From Saccopteryx bilineata (taxonomy: Eukaryota; Chordata; Mammalia; Chiroptera; Emballonuridae), in assembly GCF_036850765.1 (NCBI RefSeq), contig NC_089496.1, positions 102,386,267 through 102,450,266 on the forward strand: DNA of 64,000 nucleotides, written 5' to 3'. Shown here piece by piece: positions 1-12,257 of this stretch. A program made the translations under genes and the position numbers. The notes beneath the pieces are model-generated. The model searched no databases. It saw only the letters and a program-made list of their open reading frames with translations, and was not told the origin of the DNA. Position 1 is the first letter of the stretch; every line of letters starts with the position of its first letter.

Positions 1-559
1 AAGTGACTTCCGATCCGATCAGCTCCTTCCTTCCCCCACTGCCATTCACTCACACTCCTGCCTTGACTTTAGTGTTTATTCACCTCTGATCCTGAATCTC
101 CTACTTTATTCAGAAAATGCTAGTCATCAAGAGAGTACATCCCTCCTCATTTTGATTCGAACATACCAAGTACCTACCTCCGCATCTGCCCGACCTGTTC
201 TTCTGCTACAGCCGCCCCTTCTCCCATCCAAGGCCAGTGCCAGCCTGCCTGACCATGGGCTCGCACCCTCTCCTCCTTTCTTGGGACCCTTATCCTATTG
301 TTACATTTCTCTCTTTTGTATATTCAAGTTCTCATTGCATCTGATTTTTAAAAATCTAAGTCTCTCCCATTTGGGAAAAGAAAATCAATGTCAACCCTAA
401 ATTCACCTCTCCTCCCATCTGCCCTCAGAACAACTCCCACCAGGATTCCTCTGACTACCCATCCCTAAGCTGACTGGGAGGTTTTACTCACTGATTCATC
501 CCAGAGCAGAATTCAACACTGTCAAGTCCCTCCTGCTCTTCTTTTTAAAATTAAAAAAA

Positions 560-959
560 AAAATTTTTAATTAAGAAATATTTTCTTTCTACTTTTTTCC
601 TCTAAACGAGAGGAAGGGAGATAGTGAGACAGACTCCTGCAGGTTCCCCAACTGGGTTCCAACCGGCAACCCCCACCTGGGGCCATTGCTCTGCTCAGCT
701 GGGGCCATTCTTGCAACTGAGCTATTTTTAGCACCTGAGGCAGAGGCTCCACAATGCCTTCCCCAGTGCCCGGAGCCAATGTGCTCAAAACAGTCGATCT
801 ACTGACTGGCTGTGGGAGGGGAAGAGAGAGAAAGAGAAGGGGGAGGGAGAGGGTGGGAAAAGCAGGTGATCACATGTCCTGTGTGCCCTGACCGGGAATC
901 GAACATGGAACATCCACATGCAGAGTTGATGCTCAACCCTAAGCCAACTGGCCAGGGCT
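560..959 (-). mobile_element. Old, diverged long tRNA-SINE
   Basis: Reverse-oriented: the tRNA-like head reads CCAACTGGCCAGGGCT at 944-959 and a CGGGAATCGAAC B-box complement is at 892-903. The CT-rich block and CACCTGAGGCAGAG body are recognisable, but it is much more diverged than the other long copies. Confidence 0.8.
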
Positions 960-1254
960 TTTTTCTACTTTTTATAGTAGAAAATTTCAAATATTCTCAG
1001 GAGCAGGAAAATTGGTTAAAAATAACCCTCAGAGACCTGTCAGCCAGTTTAACAATGTTCATATTTTGCCAATTCTATCTGATGAATGTCTACACAAACA
1101 CACACTGCTGTTTTGTTGTGTTTGTTCGTTTTGGTAGGGTATTTCACAGAAAATCCTAGACATATTACTCTTTCTCCCATTTACTCTTTCGTGTGTATCT
1201 CTGAACCACAAATGTGTCTAACATAACAAAATATCCATTTATAAAAACTAATAA

Positions 1255-1659
1255 GGCCCTGGCCGGTTGGCTCAGTGGTAGAGCGTCTGCCTGGCGTGCA
1301 GAAGTCCCGGGTTCGATTCCCGGCCAGAGCACACAGGAGAAGCACCCATCTGTTTCTCCACCCCTCCCCCTCTCCTTCCTCTCTGTCTCTCTCTTCCCCT
1401 CCCGCAGCCGAGGCTCCATTGGAGCAAAGATGGCCCGGGAGCTGGGGATGGCTCCTTGGCCTCTGCCCCAGGCACTAGAATGGCTCTCAGAGGTCGCAAC
1501 AGAGCCACGCCCCGGAGGGGCAGAGCATTGCCCCCTGGTGGGCAGAGCATCGCCCCTGGTGGGCGTGCTAGGTGATCCCGGTCGGGCGCATGCGGGAGTC
1601 TGTCTGACTGTCTCTCCCCGTTTCCAGCTTCAGAAAAAAACAAACAAACAAACAAAAAA
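1255..1659 (+). mobile_element. RHIN1-type tRNA SINE
   Basis: Full length: head GGCCCTGGCCGGTTGGCTCA, A box TGGCTCAGTGGTAGAGC, B box GGTTCGATTCC, conserved body and a tail of A and CAAA units. Flanked by AAAACTAATA direct repeats. Confidence 0.92.
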
Positions 1660-2419
1660 ACTAATAATAATAATGTTTAAATAAATTCGAGGTTAACTGC
1701 AAAAGTTAGCAACAATTCCTTCATATCACCTTATGTTCAGATTGCATTTCCATTTCCCAGATCGTCTGACAAATGCCCTTTTGCAGTGAGTTTGTTTCAC
1801 TTGGGATCCGAGCATGACCCACACACTGCCTTTGAGGGACTTGTCTCTAAGTCTCTCTTCATTTATAACAGTTCCCCTCCCCCTTATTCCACACTGAATT
1901 GTTGAATAAAGCAGGTCACTGTCCTATTAAACTTCTCACTTTGAACTGGTGGGATCCCCTGGTATCATTTAGCGTTTTTCCCTCTCCTGTATGTTTCCTG
2001 TAAAGCAGTGCTTAGGCGGAGGGATTTGATGAGATCCAGGGTCCTCTCCGCTGGGCAATGGGGAATGACCATCTATCTGCCTGCTGGCCTCCGGATGGGC
2101 AATTTCTACACCACCCTTACAGATCTCCAGTTAATCGCTCACATTTTTTTTAATTTAAAGAATTATGTATGCAGTTAGCAGTTTATAAATCTGAAAGGAC
2201 AGTGCCAATTAGAGCTGTAGGTAAACTAGACTATAGGATGGCTTGGAGTCTAGTTGTTAAGTGGCAGGTGGAGAGGAGAAAGGTGCCTAGATGAAGATTT
2301 AAAAGGGTCTGCATTCTGGGGGGACTGGAGGGTGGGGGCGAGGGCTTGTTAGAGATCCAGTTACGGACAAGGCATTGGATTCTGTGCCGTGCCTACGGCT
2401 GGAGGTGGTGGATAATACC

Positions 2420-2666
2420 CAGAGGCGGATTGAGGCCTGTTGAGGCCCTGGGCAAAAATTAAAGAGAGACAGGGAAAATAAAAATACATGTTAACCATAT
2501 TTTTAAATAAATAAAAAATATTATGTACGATTAATGATAAATTGCACATATGAAACCAAATTTGCTGTCATTAGAAAAAAAGTGTCAAGTTGGGGTTCGA
2601 TGGGGCCGTTTAGAAGTTGGGGCCCAGGGTGTGCACCTGGTGCGCCTGCCATTAAATCCGCGTCTG
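2420..2666. mobile_element. Non-autonomous hAT MITE (247 bp)
   Basis: Ends CAGAGGCGGAT... and ...ATCCGCGTCTG form the terminal inverted repeats. Flanks ATAATACC and ATAATGCC are an 8-bp target duplication with one change. Confidence 0.8.
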
Positions 2667-3814
2667 ATAATGCCTGCTCCAGTTGAGCTCAGGGCAGTTC
2701 AGACGCCTGGGTGAACTGGGTGACTGTTTCCCCGGGCTCTTCAGACCAGAGTAAATAACAGAAATTACCCTGCTTCCTAAAGCCCTCAGCTTTTGTTGAC
2801 TCTGCAACTCTCCGGAACAAGCAGAGAGCCTCAGGAACAGAAATAATTTATGCCAAGTTATTGTTTCCCAGCCTTTCCCAACCTAAGCTCACGTTAGAGA
2901 AACAGGAAAATCGCATGTCCCTCCTGGGTTTTGCTCCCCCGCTTGGGAAAAATCAATCTTTTGTATATACCCTCTGGCCCAAAAGATTTTGTAAATCTTT
3001 ACTTTCTGTAGATTGTGGTAATAAAAATGATAGGTGTGCTTTGTGCTTTGTTATTTTTTCCCCCCTCCAAATGCACACTGATGTTGTAATACCAGATGGG
3101 CTTTTAAAATTTTTTACGCATGCCTCTCTAAGAGTCCCGCTTGGAATGATTTAAGTCTTCTACTTGGAAGAGCGGAGTCTCCCAGCGCGCTCTGATTCCA
3201 CTGGGAGGCGAATGTGTCCATCGTCTGAGCCAAAGAGTTCTAGCAAATGTTTTCTTCTTTACACAGCCTATTTTCTACGTTTGCGTTTTGCAAACATTTA
3301 GCCTTTCCATGGGCGTCTCTTTTTCTTTTCTTTTCATAGGCTTTTTCATTCATTCAACAATTGTTGACTGAGTTCTGCTTGGGCATCAGGCATTGTGGTG
3401 AATCAGGAGGTTATATGAAAATCCAGGCCTGGAGAGAGTTGCTGCTCTTGAGGTTTGCGCAGTAAGGAGGAGGATAGGGGAAGGAAATCGTTGATTATAG
3501 CATGTCACCTCAAGACAGGCAGTAGTAACAGGCACAGGGATGACAGCAGCAGAGGAAGACACCAGTTTATATGACCACTACTTCCCCTGCCTTCACCCTC
3601 TGCTCACTGACCTCCTGTAGAAGCAAGAACGGCAGAGGGAGAACCCAGTAGGTTTTCGTTTCTGAACTCTGTGGTTACCACATCTATTGCTGTAAGCGCT
3701 CCTGTTTGGAAACTCGGTGTTCTTTATTTTCCAGTAGCTGTGGTCCTGGAGGGACAGAACTGACATTGCACTCATCCGTACACACAGACGTCTACCCATC
3801 AAAATCTACTGACC

Positions 3815-3960
3815 ATCAACTGTGGCCAGAGGAGCAGTAATCACATTGCGGGTCCCAGGAATTGGGCAAAGACCATGCCCACTAGATTTAGGATGATGCC
3901 AACCAGAGCCTGACTCATTCACTCATCTTGGGCTGTCCCTGGCACGTCCGGTGGTCTTAA
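3815..3960 (+). pseudogene. Lipase pseudogene, exon 2-like fragment (weak)
   Basis: CAGGAATTGGGCAAAGACC (from about 3867) matches PNLIP exon 2 CAGGAATTGTGGAAAGACC with one substitution and one indel, and the bases just before it also resemble that exon. The downstream half is not convincing. Support comes mostly from its correct place in the exon order. Confidence 0.4.
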
Positions 3961-4619
3961 CTGAGTCCACCACAGAACAATGCATGTTGATCTTGAAGAC
4001 AGATGCAGTTACCAAACTTGAACCCATTGTTCAGGAATCACCACACTAGTGACAGTTAAAGCAACTTAGGCTAGGGATGTGGGAGAGTACGTGGAGGAAC
4101 GCGAGAATGCCACTTATGATGAGTGAAGGGAACCGTTATTTCCTGGCTCAGCTTACAGAACACGTGGGCAGCAGGCGAAGCCGCTGTTCATTTCTAGGAG
4201 ACCACACTCTCAAACTCTTAGTGTAAATAAGAACTCGATGCAAATCGCAATACCACATGCACGTGTCAGAAAAGGGAAATGTTAGTGATTTCCTCTGGCT
4301 CAGAAATGAAAAGGCAGGTGGATTTATGGCTTCCAGAGGGCGGAAAGGAAATTTCAATCTCATTCCCACAACCAAACGTGCTTAAGTCAGCCAAAGAGAA
4401 TGGGACCTTTTACAGGATGAGGGTTACTCTAACAGACTGTTACATCAATCTCACACCCAGGTGTTTTGCTAACAACGTTTTCATTATGCACAAGGCCATT
4501 TGCTTTTTCTTGGAAGCTGCAGGGGAAAGGCAAGATTTTTTTCTGACTTATTTCTAGAGGTTTCTTTCACCAGCACTGTCAAAGGCCCATGGATTTTCTT
4601 TGCTGCTTCTTTTTATTTA

Positions 4620-5460
4620 TTTTTTACCTTTTTAGTCTTTTGTTGAGTTTATTGGGGTGACATTGGTTAATACGATTATATAGGTTTCAAGTGTGAAATT
4701 CTATAATATATCATCCATGTATTATATTGTGTTCAACACCCAGAGTCAAGTCTCCTTCTGTCACCACGTGTCCCCTGTAGCCTCTTCTACCTCCCCACCC
4801 ACTTCCCCTCTGTAATCACCATACTGTTGTCTCTAAGATTTTTTTTTTTTTTTGCATTTTTCTGAAGCTGGAAACAGGGAGAGACAGTCAGACAGACTCC
4901 CGCATGCGCCCGACCGGGATCCACCCGGCACGCCCACCAGGGGTGACGCTCTGTCCACCAGGGGGCGATGCTCTGCCCATCCTGGGCATCGCCATGTTGC
5001 AACCAGAGCCACTCTAGCGCCTGGGGCAGAGGCCACAGAGCCATCCCCAGCGCCCGGGCCATCTTTGCTCCAATGGAGCCTTGGCTGCGGGAGGGGAAGA
5101 GAGAGACAGAGAGGAAGGCGCGGCGGAGGGGTGGAGAAGCAAATGGATGCTTCTCCTATGTGCCCTGGCCAGGAATCGAACCCGGGTCCTCCGCACGTTA
5201 GGCCGACGCTCTACCGCTGAGCCAACCGGTCAGGGCCTCTAAGATATTTTTGCTTAATCTCTTCACCTTTTTCACCCAGCCCTCCAGCTGCCCTCCCCTC
5301 TGACAGCTGTAAGTCTGTTCTCTATGAGTCTGTTTCTATTTTGTTTGCTTATTTATTTTGTTCATTAGATCCCACATAAAAATAAAATCGTATGGTATTT
5401 GTCTTCCTCTGACTGGCTTATTTCACTTAACATAACACTCTCCAGGGATTTTCAAAGCCA
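4620..5460 (-). mobile_element. L1 3' end, reverse, with a nested SINE
   Basis: The segment from TTTATTGGGGTGACATTGGT to CACTTAACATAACACTCTCC is the antisense L1 3' UTR/ORF2 end commonly seen in bats. A RHIN1-type SINE (4840-5237) sits inside. A similar L1 piece occurs at 53140-53895. Confidence 0.8.
4840..5237 (-). mobile_element. RHIN1-type tRNA SINE nested in L1
   Basis: Full-length reverse copy with CTCTAAGAT target duplications at 4831-4839 and 5237-5245. Contains a CCACCAGGGGGCGATG motif at 4955-4970. Confidence 0.92.
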
Positions 5461-6071
5461 GAAACTGTAATCCCAATGGTTATCACAAACAGAGGCCAAG
5501 GAAGTCAAAACACACAACTTGGACAAAGCAAAATGCAGAAGACAAATGAAAGATATATACACATACTATTAATATTTTGTACCAACCATACAGAGATTTT
5601 CTGAAATCTCAGAAACAGAAGGTTCTTTTTTAATTGCTACACTGTTTTAAACCGAAGGTAGTAAAAGAGCATGGAACTGTGAATTCAAGGATCTGAAGTC
5701 TGGCCCTGATTCAGAATCAATTAATAGAGTGACCTTGGGCAAATAATTCTTCTCCTTTGAACTTCAATGTGTTCACTTAGAAAACAAAGATAATATTTAC
5801 GGCTTCTGGGGTGGCTTTCCCATTCTTGAATCTTCTGGCTTATTAGGTGAGGATATGTGTACATGAATGAGTGGATAGATGTGTAAGTCAATAAATCAAA
5901 AATAAAATTTGGATTTCCTTGTGTGGTAATAATTCTCCCCAGCTATTTAAAGCTATAGTTAGGTATTTATGTGTTTGTATGATGGACACTGATTGTACCT
6001 AATCAATTTATGTTCCCTGAAATTTGATTTGTCTTTTTACTGTGGAAAGCCTGATTACTTGAGTTTAAAAT

Positions 6072-6191
6072 ATGGGGTGGCATAAAAGTAGGTTTATCAT
6101 TGTGAGTGTGCGAAACACAGAGTTTATTCTTGTATTGTTTATTAATTATTGTATTTTTCATTCAAACAATTGTAAACCTACTTTTGCTCAA
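6072..6191. mobile_element. Mariner-type MITE, copy 1
   Basis: Short inverted repeats (CATAAAAGTAGGTTTA ... TAAACCTACTTTTG) around an AT-rich core with GAAACACAGAGTTTATTCTT. The same element recurs at 47661-47783. Confidence 0.75.
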
Positions 6192-6599
6192 GCAAGTATT
6201 TATTAAAGCTCCCTCTAGTGGAAGAATGAGCATATTGTGTTGTTCTTGGTGAGAATAATGAACAAACCACTGTACAACATCATCTGCATTTTTATTGAAT
6301 CAAACTTCTAGGCTACATGCAGTGAAATTTTTAGTTCTCAAGATCTCACTCTGGCTGAAATTCTGGTTGGCAACCAGTCTTGAAACTTAGTAATAACAAC
6401 ACATATGAAGGTGGAAAATCATTTTTTAAAAACCTCTCCTGAAAAGTGGTTGTTGCTCTTGCAGTCCCAGTGCACAGCAGGCTGAGTAAAATACAAAGCA
6501 CATTTTACTGTGTTCATCCAGTGCCTGAATTGCAATCAGTATAGAAAGAGAAAGCCCTGGGTCCCTGGACAAGGTGCTGGCTCACGGTGAATTTCCCCA

Positions 6600-6745
6600 G
6601 CACCCGGTTCAGGGGCAGGGACTGGACCCGCGGGACAGGGAAGGGGAGCGCCAGCTCTCATAGGGATGCTCTGGCCTCGTAGAGTACATAGGGCGTGGGA
6701 GCAGGCAGGGCAGACATGGGATGTTCTTCCGGTATCTGTCATCAG
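6600..6745 (+). pseudogene. Lipase pseudogene, exon 4-like fragment
   Basis: The 3' half aligns with PNLIP exon 4: GGGATGCTCTGGCCTCGTAG with GGGATACACGCAGGCCGCAC, then GGGCAGACATGGGATGTTC with GGGCAGAAGTGGCATATTT, ending ATCAG|GTTCTA against TTCAG|GTACCT. The donor GT is kept. The 5' half is rearranged. The intron sequence that follows is alignable, which strengthens the call. Confidence 0.65.
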
Positions 6746-6790
6746 GTTCTATAAGAATACAGGTCTCACTCACTACATCTCCTTTGATGT

Positions 6791-6860
6791 AATTGCTATT
6801 GGTGTTGTAATCAATAAAGATATTCCTCTCCAGAGATTGAACTTCCTCTTAATTGAACAG
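6791..6860 (+). other. Intron 4 sequence shared between the pseudogene and PNLIP
   Basis: This block lines up with PNLIP intron 4 (38740-38810) with no gap for about 50 bases at roughly two-thirds identity by eye, for example AATTGCTATTGGT with AATTGCTGTAGGT and GATTGAACTTCC with GATTGGCTTTTCC. Neither copy is a known interspersed repeat to my eye. Intron-level similarity is the key evidence for a DNA-level duplication. Confidence 0.65.
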
Positions 6861-7420
6861 CAACCAACAGCGTGTGAGGAAACATTTCAGCTACATCTAC
6901 AAACCAATTGAATATAATTAACTGGTCTGTTTTGTTTTTAAAAACTGACAAAAGCTTTTTAGTCAAGCAACAAAGTTTGACTAAAAAGAATTTCACCAGT
7001 TATTGATTTTAACCTGAATGTATCAATACACCGAAGCATCCAAAATATCACATTGGTGGTCCAGAGAGTGTTATGAGTAAACAAAAAGCTAGAAAGAGAT
7101 ACGGTAACTTGAATGTCATGGGGTTAAATAATTACCTTGATTAGTATTTTATAAGGCTACATGTGATGTAAGTTTCTGTAACAACTCTTCCTATTAAATT
7201 TCAACCACTCCTCACAGCCAAGGACAATAGGTAGTTCTATGACAACTGATTTAACAGTTTGATGCATTTCCAGCCTTATATAACTATGAGAGAAATTGCG
7301 TGACTGATGAATCTTGGAGGCTCTGAGACTTCCTGTATGACTGGGGCAAAGCCCTACCATCCCCTCGTAGTTCCTGTCATTAGAGTGACCTCTGTTTGCA
7401 GAGGTTTCTACGTCTCTAAT

Positions 7421-7534
7421 CCTGACACTTTATGTCCTCTCCTTCTTTCGTTCACAATACTGACAACAGGTTGGGCTCCTGCACAGCTGGGAATGTCAGA
7501 AGGGAGATCAATGGGACCAGTGGGTGAATCACAG
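7421..7534 (+). pseudogene. Lipase pseudogene, exon 5-like fragment (nucleophile elbow)
   Basis: Best-preserved exon. Bases 7500-7534 (AAGGGAGATCAATGGGACCA, then GTGGGTGAATCACAG) match PNLIP AAGGAGGACCAATGGGACC then GTGGGACGGATCACAG; one extra A shifts the frame. The GHSLG codons are destroyed (the serine region reads CAACAGGTTGGGC). The donor GT has become GC, and intron similarity continues (GCTGGTAAAGAGAGTGA with GTTGGTCAAAAGAGTAA). Confidence 0.8.
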
Positions 7535-7659
7535 GCTGGTAAAGAGAGTGAAAACTGGAAATCCACACTAAACATACAGAGTAACCCAGACCGCCATGTG
7601 GAGAGGAAACCCCTAGGAGAGCGGCTGCCCCAGTTCACCTTCATTTCACTTATTTTTTG

Positions 7660-8027
7660 GTGTGTGTGTTTTTCTGAAGCTGGAAACAGGGAGGCAGTCA
7701 GACAGACTCCCGCATGCGCCCGACCGGGATCCACCCAGCACGCCCACCAGGGAGCGATGCTCTGCCCATCCGGGGCGTTGCTCTGTTGCATCCAGAGCCA
7801 TTCTAGCGCCTGAGGCAGAGGCCACAGAGCCATCCCCAGTGCCCGGGCCATCTTTTGCTCCAGTGGAGCCTCGGCTGTGGGAGGGAAAGAGAGAGACAGA
7901 GAGGAAGGAGAGGGGGAGGGGTGGAGAAGCAGATGGGCACTTCTCCTGTGTGCCCTGGCCGGGAATCGAACCTGGGACTTCCGCATGCCAGGCCGACGCT
8001 CTACCACTGAGCCAACCGGCCAGGGCC
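7660..8027 (-). mobile_element. RHIN1-type tRNA SINE
   Basis: Reverse copy from the TTTCTGAAGCTGGAAAC tail to GGCCAGGGCC head. It sits about 125 bp after the exon 5 fragment of the lipase pseudogene. Confidence 0.92.
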
Positions 8028-8420
8028 AATGTATTATTTTCAAAGTAAACACACCCATGTTAATTTAAAGAACAAATCTTAGTGGCATCACAAATCTCCT
8101 TCATGGCCCCTCTGCTCACTCAAAAGTAACCACTCTTCTGATTGCTTTTACCACGGGTTTGTGTTGCTTGTTTTTTCAAAACTGGACATAAATGGACTCA
8201 TATCATATTTATTCGTTCTTAGTTTGCCCAAAATTATGTCTTTAAGATTGTTTCAAAAAAGTAATAGTTTGATCATTTTGATTGCTGTATATAATTCTTT
8301 TGCATGACAGCTTATTTATCCATTTTAGAGTTGACAGGCACTTAGGTTTTTCCAGTCCTCTTGATAGAAACATTCCAGCCGACGTGTGAAAGGGGAATGA
8401 TACAATTAGCAGAGGATAAT
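8028..8420 (-). mobile_element. Old L1 fragment (reverse)
   Basis: GGACTCATATCATATTTATTC, TTGATTGCTGTATATAATTC and TTATCCATTTTAGAGTTGAC are diverged matches to the antisense 3' part of L1. Confidence 0.5.
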
Positions 8421-11400
8421 TTTTATGCCCTAACACATTAAAGATCGAGGCAATGCTTAGCAATGGCTGCTGAAATAATAAAGAGAGAGGCCACCAGCTG
8501 TCTGGAGACCAGAGTCCAGGACGCCTAAGTGGCGTTGCTCTGTGGAATACCCAGACAGCAGTTCTGATAAATAGCTTGTAGACTCAGATTCCCCCTAGTA
8601 GATTGTATCACTGTTCCCCAAATTTGTGTGTACATCTGTGTCATCATAGGATTTTTTAAAAAAACCAAACCTTAAATATTGTCCCTGAGCACATGATCCA
8701 AAAATATCTTGGTTGAACACTTAATTTTATAAAGTTCCACAGCTATTTCTGTTGTTAAGTCAGGCATGACACTGATTTGGGTCATTTAAAAATCCCCAAA
8801 GCCTCACTCAGTCTCCTGCATAGAGCAGGCTGTAGGCAGGTGAAACCTTGAGGTTCTCAGAGAACCCACCAAAAGGCAAATGTCAAGCATTGCTCCGCCT
8901 CCTGCTGGTGCCTTAAATTCCACCATCAGCACTTACAGCATTCAGCTTTTTACTGTCAACACAACCAACGAAAGATGGAAATAGAAAATACAGGGCCGGT
9001 AGCCATTTTTCACTGCCAACCCATAAGCCCAACTACAAATTCATCACCATCCTCTTTCCCGGTGAGATCAGAGGTGACCTCAGACTCCTTCACACTCTGA
9101 TACTCCAGGACATCACTCCGGTTAATTATTGTTGACACACAAATCAGAAACGATTTGGCGTCTTTGGCTTGAGGCGTGACTGTTATCTCCTGTGCACTCT
9201 GAGTAGCCAGAAAAACATCCCTTGTTTGCATCATGCGTGTGAGGGGATGAGGGAGAAGATGACAAAGTAGGAGAAATCATGGGCACGTCACGTGTCTGAG
9301 GCTGGGAGTGGTTACGCAGGTGACGCACTCATTGCTGCACCAAGAACCTACGGATGTGACCAGATCCGAGTCCCAGGCTGGGTGGCAGGGTTCAAAAGAA
9401 GGAAATCCAAAGGGGGCAATAGCTAGAGAGAAAGGAGGGGTGGAGGCAGGGGAAAGGGGGCAGAGGGGGCATCCGGTGTGGAGAGGTTGTCATATCGAGT
9501 GGGACACCTGAAACCATGTCAACACAATAAATTAAAAAAATTTTTTTTTAAAAAGAAGAACTCCTGACCTGGTCCTATCCCCCTGGTGTTCCCTGCCCCG
9601 GTCAGAGGGGTTCTGTCGAGGGTGTGGATAAGGTTTGGCAGTCTCGGAGGGATGAGTGATGGAAACCATTCTGTTCACATACATCGGACAAATATGAAAG
9701 GTAACATTTGCTATGATTTCCACTGAACTCTTACTTTCTTCTTAATAATTCTAGCATATGCAGCGAGGGTGGGACGAATCCTTCGGCCTCAACAAACATT
9801 TAACCTCACAGGAGCGAGTCTGTGCTGAAACACTGCTTGGTCTCCAAGCTTATAATCCTTCCCATCGCTCGACAATTCTCCCTCCACCTGCTCTGCTCCC
9901 CACAGCTGCACCCACTAGGCACGTTATTTTAGAGGAAAGAAGAAACCTCCTTCGCATCCTCAGCTTAACATGTTCAGAATGGCTGGATTCTCAGACATTC
10001 TTCCTTCTCTCTGTCAAACATACCAACTGATGTGTACACACAGTGCTCCCATGTGTCCCTGTACGTCGGGGTGTTCTGTAAAGATACCTGCCGACTGTCC
10101 TAGTTTCTCTAGGTAGGCAATGCAATTGAACACTATGCCATTGTCATTATATGTGATTATACCGTTTCATTCTGATGGGTTATGAAAGTACACACCAGAA
10201 CCTCTGGGCGAGGTATAAAAACCCCAACATGCCGGCTTCCCTCCAGCCCAATGACCTCATTTTCGCAGGGAGTGGGTCCCAGACATCAGTATTCTCTGTA
10301 AAGACTGCCAGGTAATTCCCATGTGCAGCCAAGGTTGAGAGACAAAGGTCAATCACAGACGTATCTTAGGTAGGGAACAAAAGAAAGAATTCGGCACAAA
10401 TCATTGGCTTAGATGTTTTTGTTTTTTCATCACAGCTGACAACAATCAAGCTACCTTCACTGGTTCCGAGGCGTCGGAACTGCTTTTTTGATGCCTTTAC
10501 TAAGTAGGTACTAGAGGCATTTGGGAAGTCTTGTGATTACCATTCTGGGGCTCTAGGACGCAGTCTAGTTTTATGTTAACTGCAGCTGGTCTTCGAGATA
10601 CTGGGCAGGGTGGCCCCTTTCTTCTGCCTGCTCCTCCCCGGAAGTCCTGAACACATAGGTATACCCGGACACCTGAATAGCCAGCTACACAGACAAAGAA
10701 TACTTAAAGGATGAGAACAAACCGGCACAGGAATGCTGGGCTGCAGGAGAGTCTCAAAGGGCAACGTTTTGTGCCCAGGAGGGAGTCCTGTGCAGACACC
10801 CACTTAGCATCCAGAGAGGGAGCCTGGGGCCCCCGGCAGCACTGGGCAAATCTACCCTGGGATTTGGGGTTGCCCTTGACCTCAGGCTGCCCGGAAATCA
10901 CGATTCCCATCAGCATGATAAGTCACAACTGTTATATTTGAGTGCTCTATCAAGTCATAAATTTTAAGGAAGTTAGGAAAAACAAATGTAAAGAGATTAT
11001 TTCCCTTTTATAGAAGAGCTCCTTTTAAGATATTAGGGCTATATATAAATATTATTTCTTCAGAAATATTCTTAAGTACCACCCAAACCATTAGGGATGT
11101 TCATAACCCCTTAGGAGAGTTGTTGTGTTTTTTTTTTTTTTTACTTTAACTTTTAATGGACTTGAGGGGGGAAATCAGTGAATAACGAAATACTGAAATA
11201 CTCTAAACCGCATTTCTACTGGGAGATAAACAGCACTCTGGAGGCCTGAATAAATCATTAGAGCTAATAAAGTTTCCTGATATTGCCTCCAGTGAGTTTG
11301 CACCAGGAAGATTGAATTTGTACAGATTTACACAGTCAAATAAGGTCAGTCCATATAAAAGAATGCTGTTTATCCAGCATGTTGTCAACATAGATTTAGA

Positions 11401-11580
11401 CTATTCATTATGTAACGGTGTCGGCAGTGGGCGCCTCTTGGGGCTTTCCTATGAGACTGGAGAATGAACAGACAGTTTTCGACGCCAGTAACAGTTATTA
11501 CTGCCCGAAACTGAGGCCACGGCGGGATTCATCCCCGGCTGTCTGACTCGGGAGTCTGTGCCTCCAGGACTAGCGGGCTT
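8421..11580. other. Gene-free stretch, mostly unrecognised
   Basis: No exon-like structure was found. An old hAT-Charlie/MER5-like piece ends near 10345 (CAGCCAAGGTTGAGAGA). A purine-rich block with a short L1-like end lies near 9410-9540. A 74-codon minus-strand open frame at 9010-9234 has no recognisable domain or splice signals. Confidence 0.5.
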
Positions 11581-11699
11581 TTGTTTTTGTCTCTTGTCAA
11601 AATGATATCTCATTTTAATGTGCATTATTATTGTTATTATGTTTTATTATTACATTTTACACATGCTTCTATATATGATTTTCACTTTTCATTATTATA

Positions 11700-11909
11700 T
11701 ATTTTTTACTTTTTTGATTGGTTGATTTTAGGGAGACAGAGAGGAAGAGGGAGAAAGAAAAGGAGAGAGAGGGGGAAGCATTCACTTGTTGTTCCACTTA
11801 GTTGTACATTCATTGGTTGCTTCCTACATGTGCTCTGATTGGGGTTCAAACCCACAACCTTGGTGTTTTGGCACAAAGTTCTAATCAACTGAGCTAACCA
11901 GCCACGGCC
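11700..11909 (-). mobile_element. Short VES-like bat SINE
   Basis: Reverse copy with head GCTAACCAGCCACGGCC, B-box complement GGGGTTCAAACCC and purine-rich GAGAGGAAGAGGG tail side. Confidence 0.7.
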
Positions 11910-12257
11910 TTCATTATTACATTCTATATGTGATTTTAATTTATGACTATACTGTTTGTGTACCTTGCTGTAATATCTATATGGCTTGTCTCTTTGTTAT
12001 TGATTTGTTTTAAACTCTTTGTATAGAGGGATATTAATTCTTTTGTCTGCCATATATATTGCAAATATTTTCCCCAGGTTGTGGTTTGTATTTTGCCTTA
12101 TTTTTTAAATGCTGTGGAGATGTTTTTAATTTTTAAGCACTGTCAGATTTGGTGTAAAAAAAAAAAAGGAGGCTTGATGACATTTACATCAGATTATATT
12201 TCTGCGGCATTTAGGCTTTACACTCTATTGTTTTTTCTATTTGTCTATTTTAGTTTC

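Noticed and set aside
1270..1335. tRNA-like sequence with A and B boxes
   Set aside because: It is the head of a SINE followed by the SINE body, not a free tRNA gene; the same applies to all other copies.
4440..4535. Possible exon 3 relic (TTTTCATTATGCAC ... GGAAGCTG)
   Set aside because: Similarity to TTCATTATTCAC and GAAAGCTGG is too gappy to claim as a separate feature; left as a candidate only.
5455..5520. GGCCAAGGAAGTCAAAACAC resembling PNLIP exon 2
   Set aside because: Only ~13 matching bases, out of order relative to the exon 4 relic and next to an L1 end; likely chance.
6250..6390. Candidate exon 4 of the lipase pseudogene (ATCTGCATTTTTATTGAA)
   Set aside because: Short chance resemblance to ACTGCATTTGCGTGGATT. 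The true exon 4 relic lies at 6600-6745, where the following intron also aligns.
7307..7813. 168-codon + strand open frame
   Set aside because: It reads through the decayed exon 5 relic and a reverse SINE in a non-lipase frame; accidental.
7408..8058. 216-codon minus-strand open frame
   Set aside because: Made of SINE sequence and pseudogene antisense; many SINE copies here give similar GC-rich open frames.
9010..9234. 74-codon minus-strand open frame
   Set aside because: No known domain, no splice signals, ordinary composition and no neighbouring exons.
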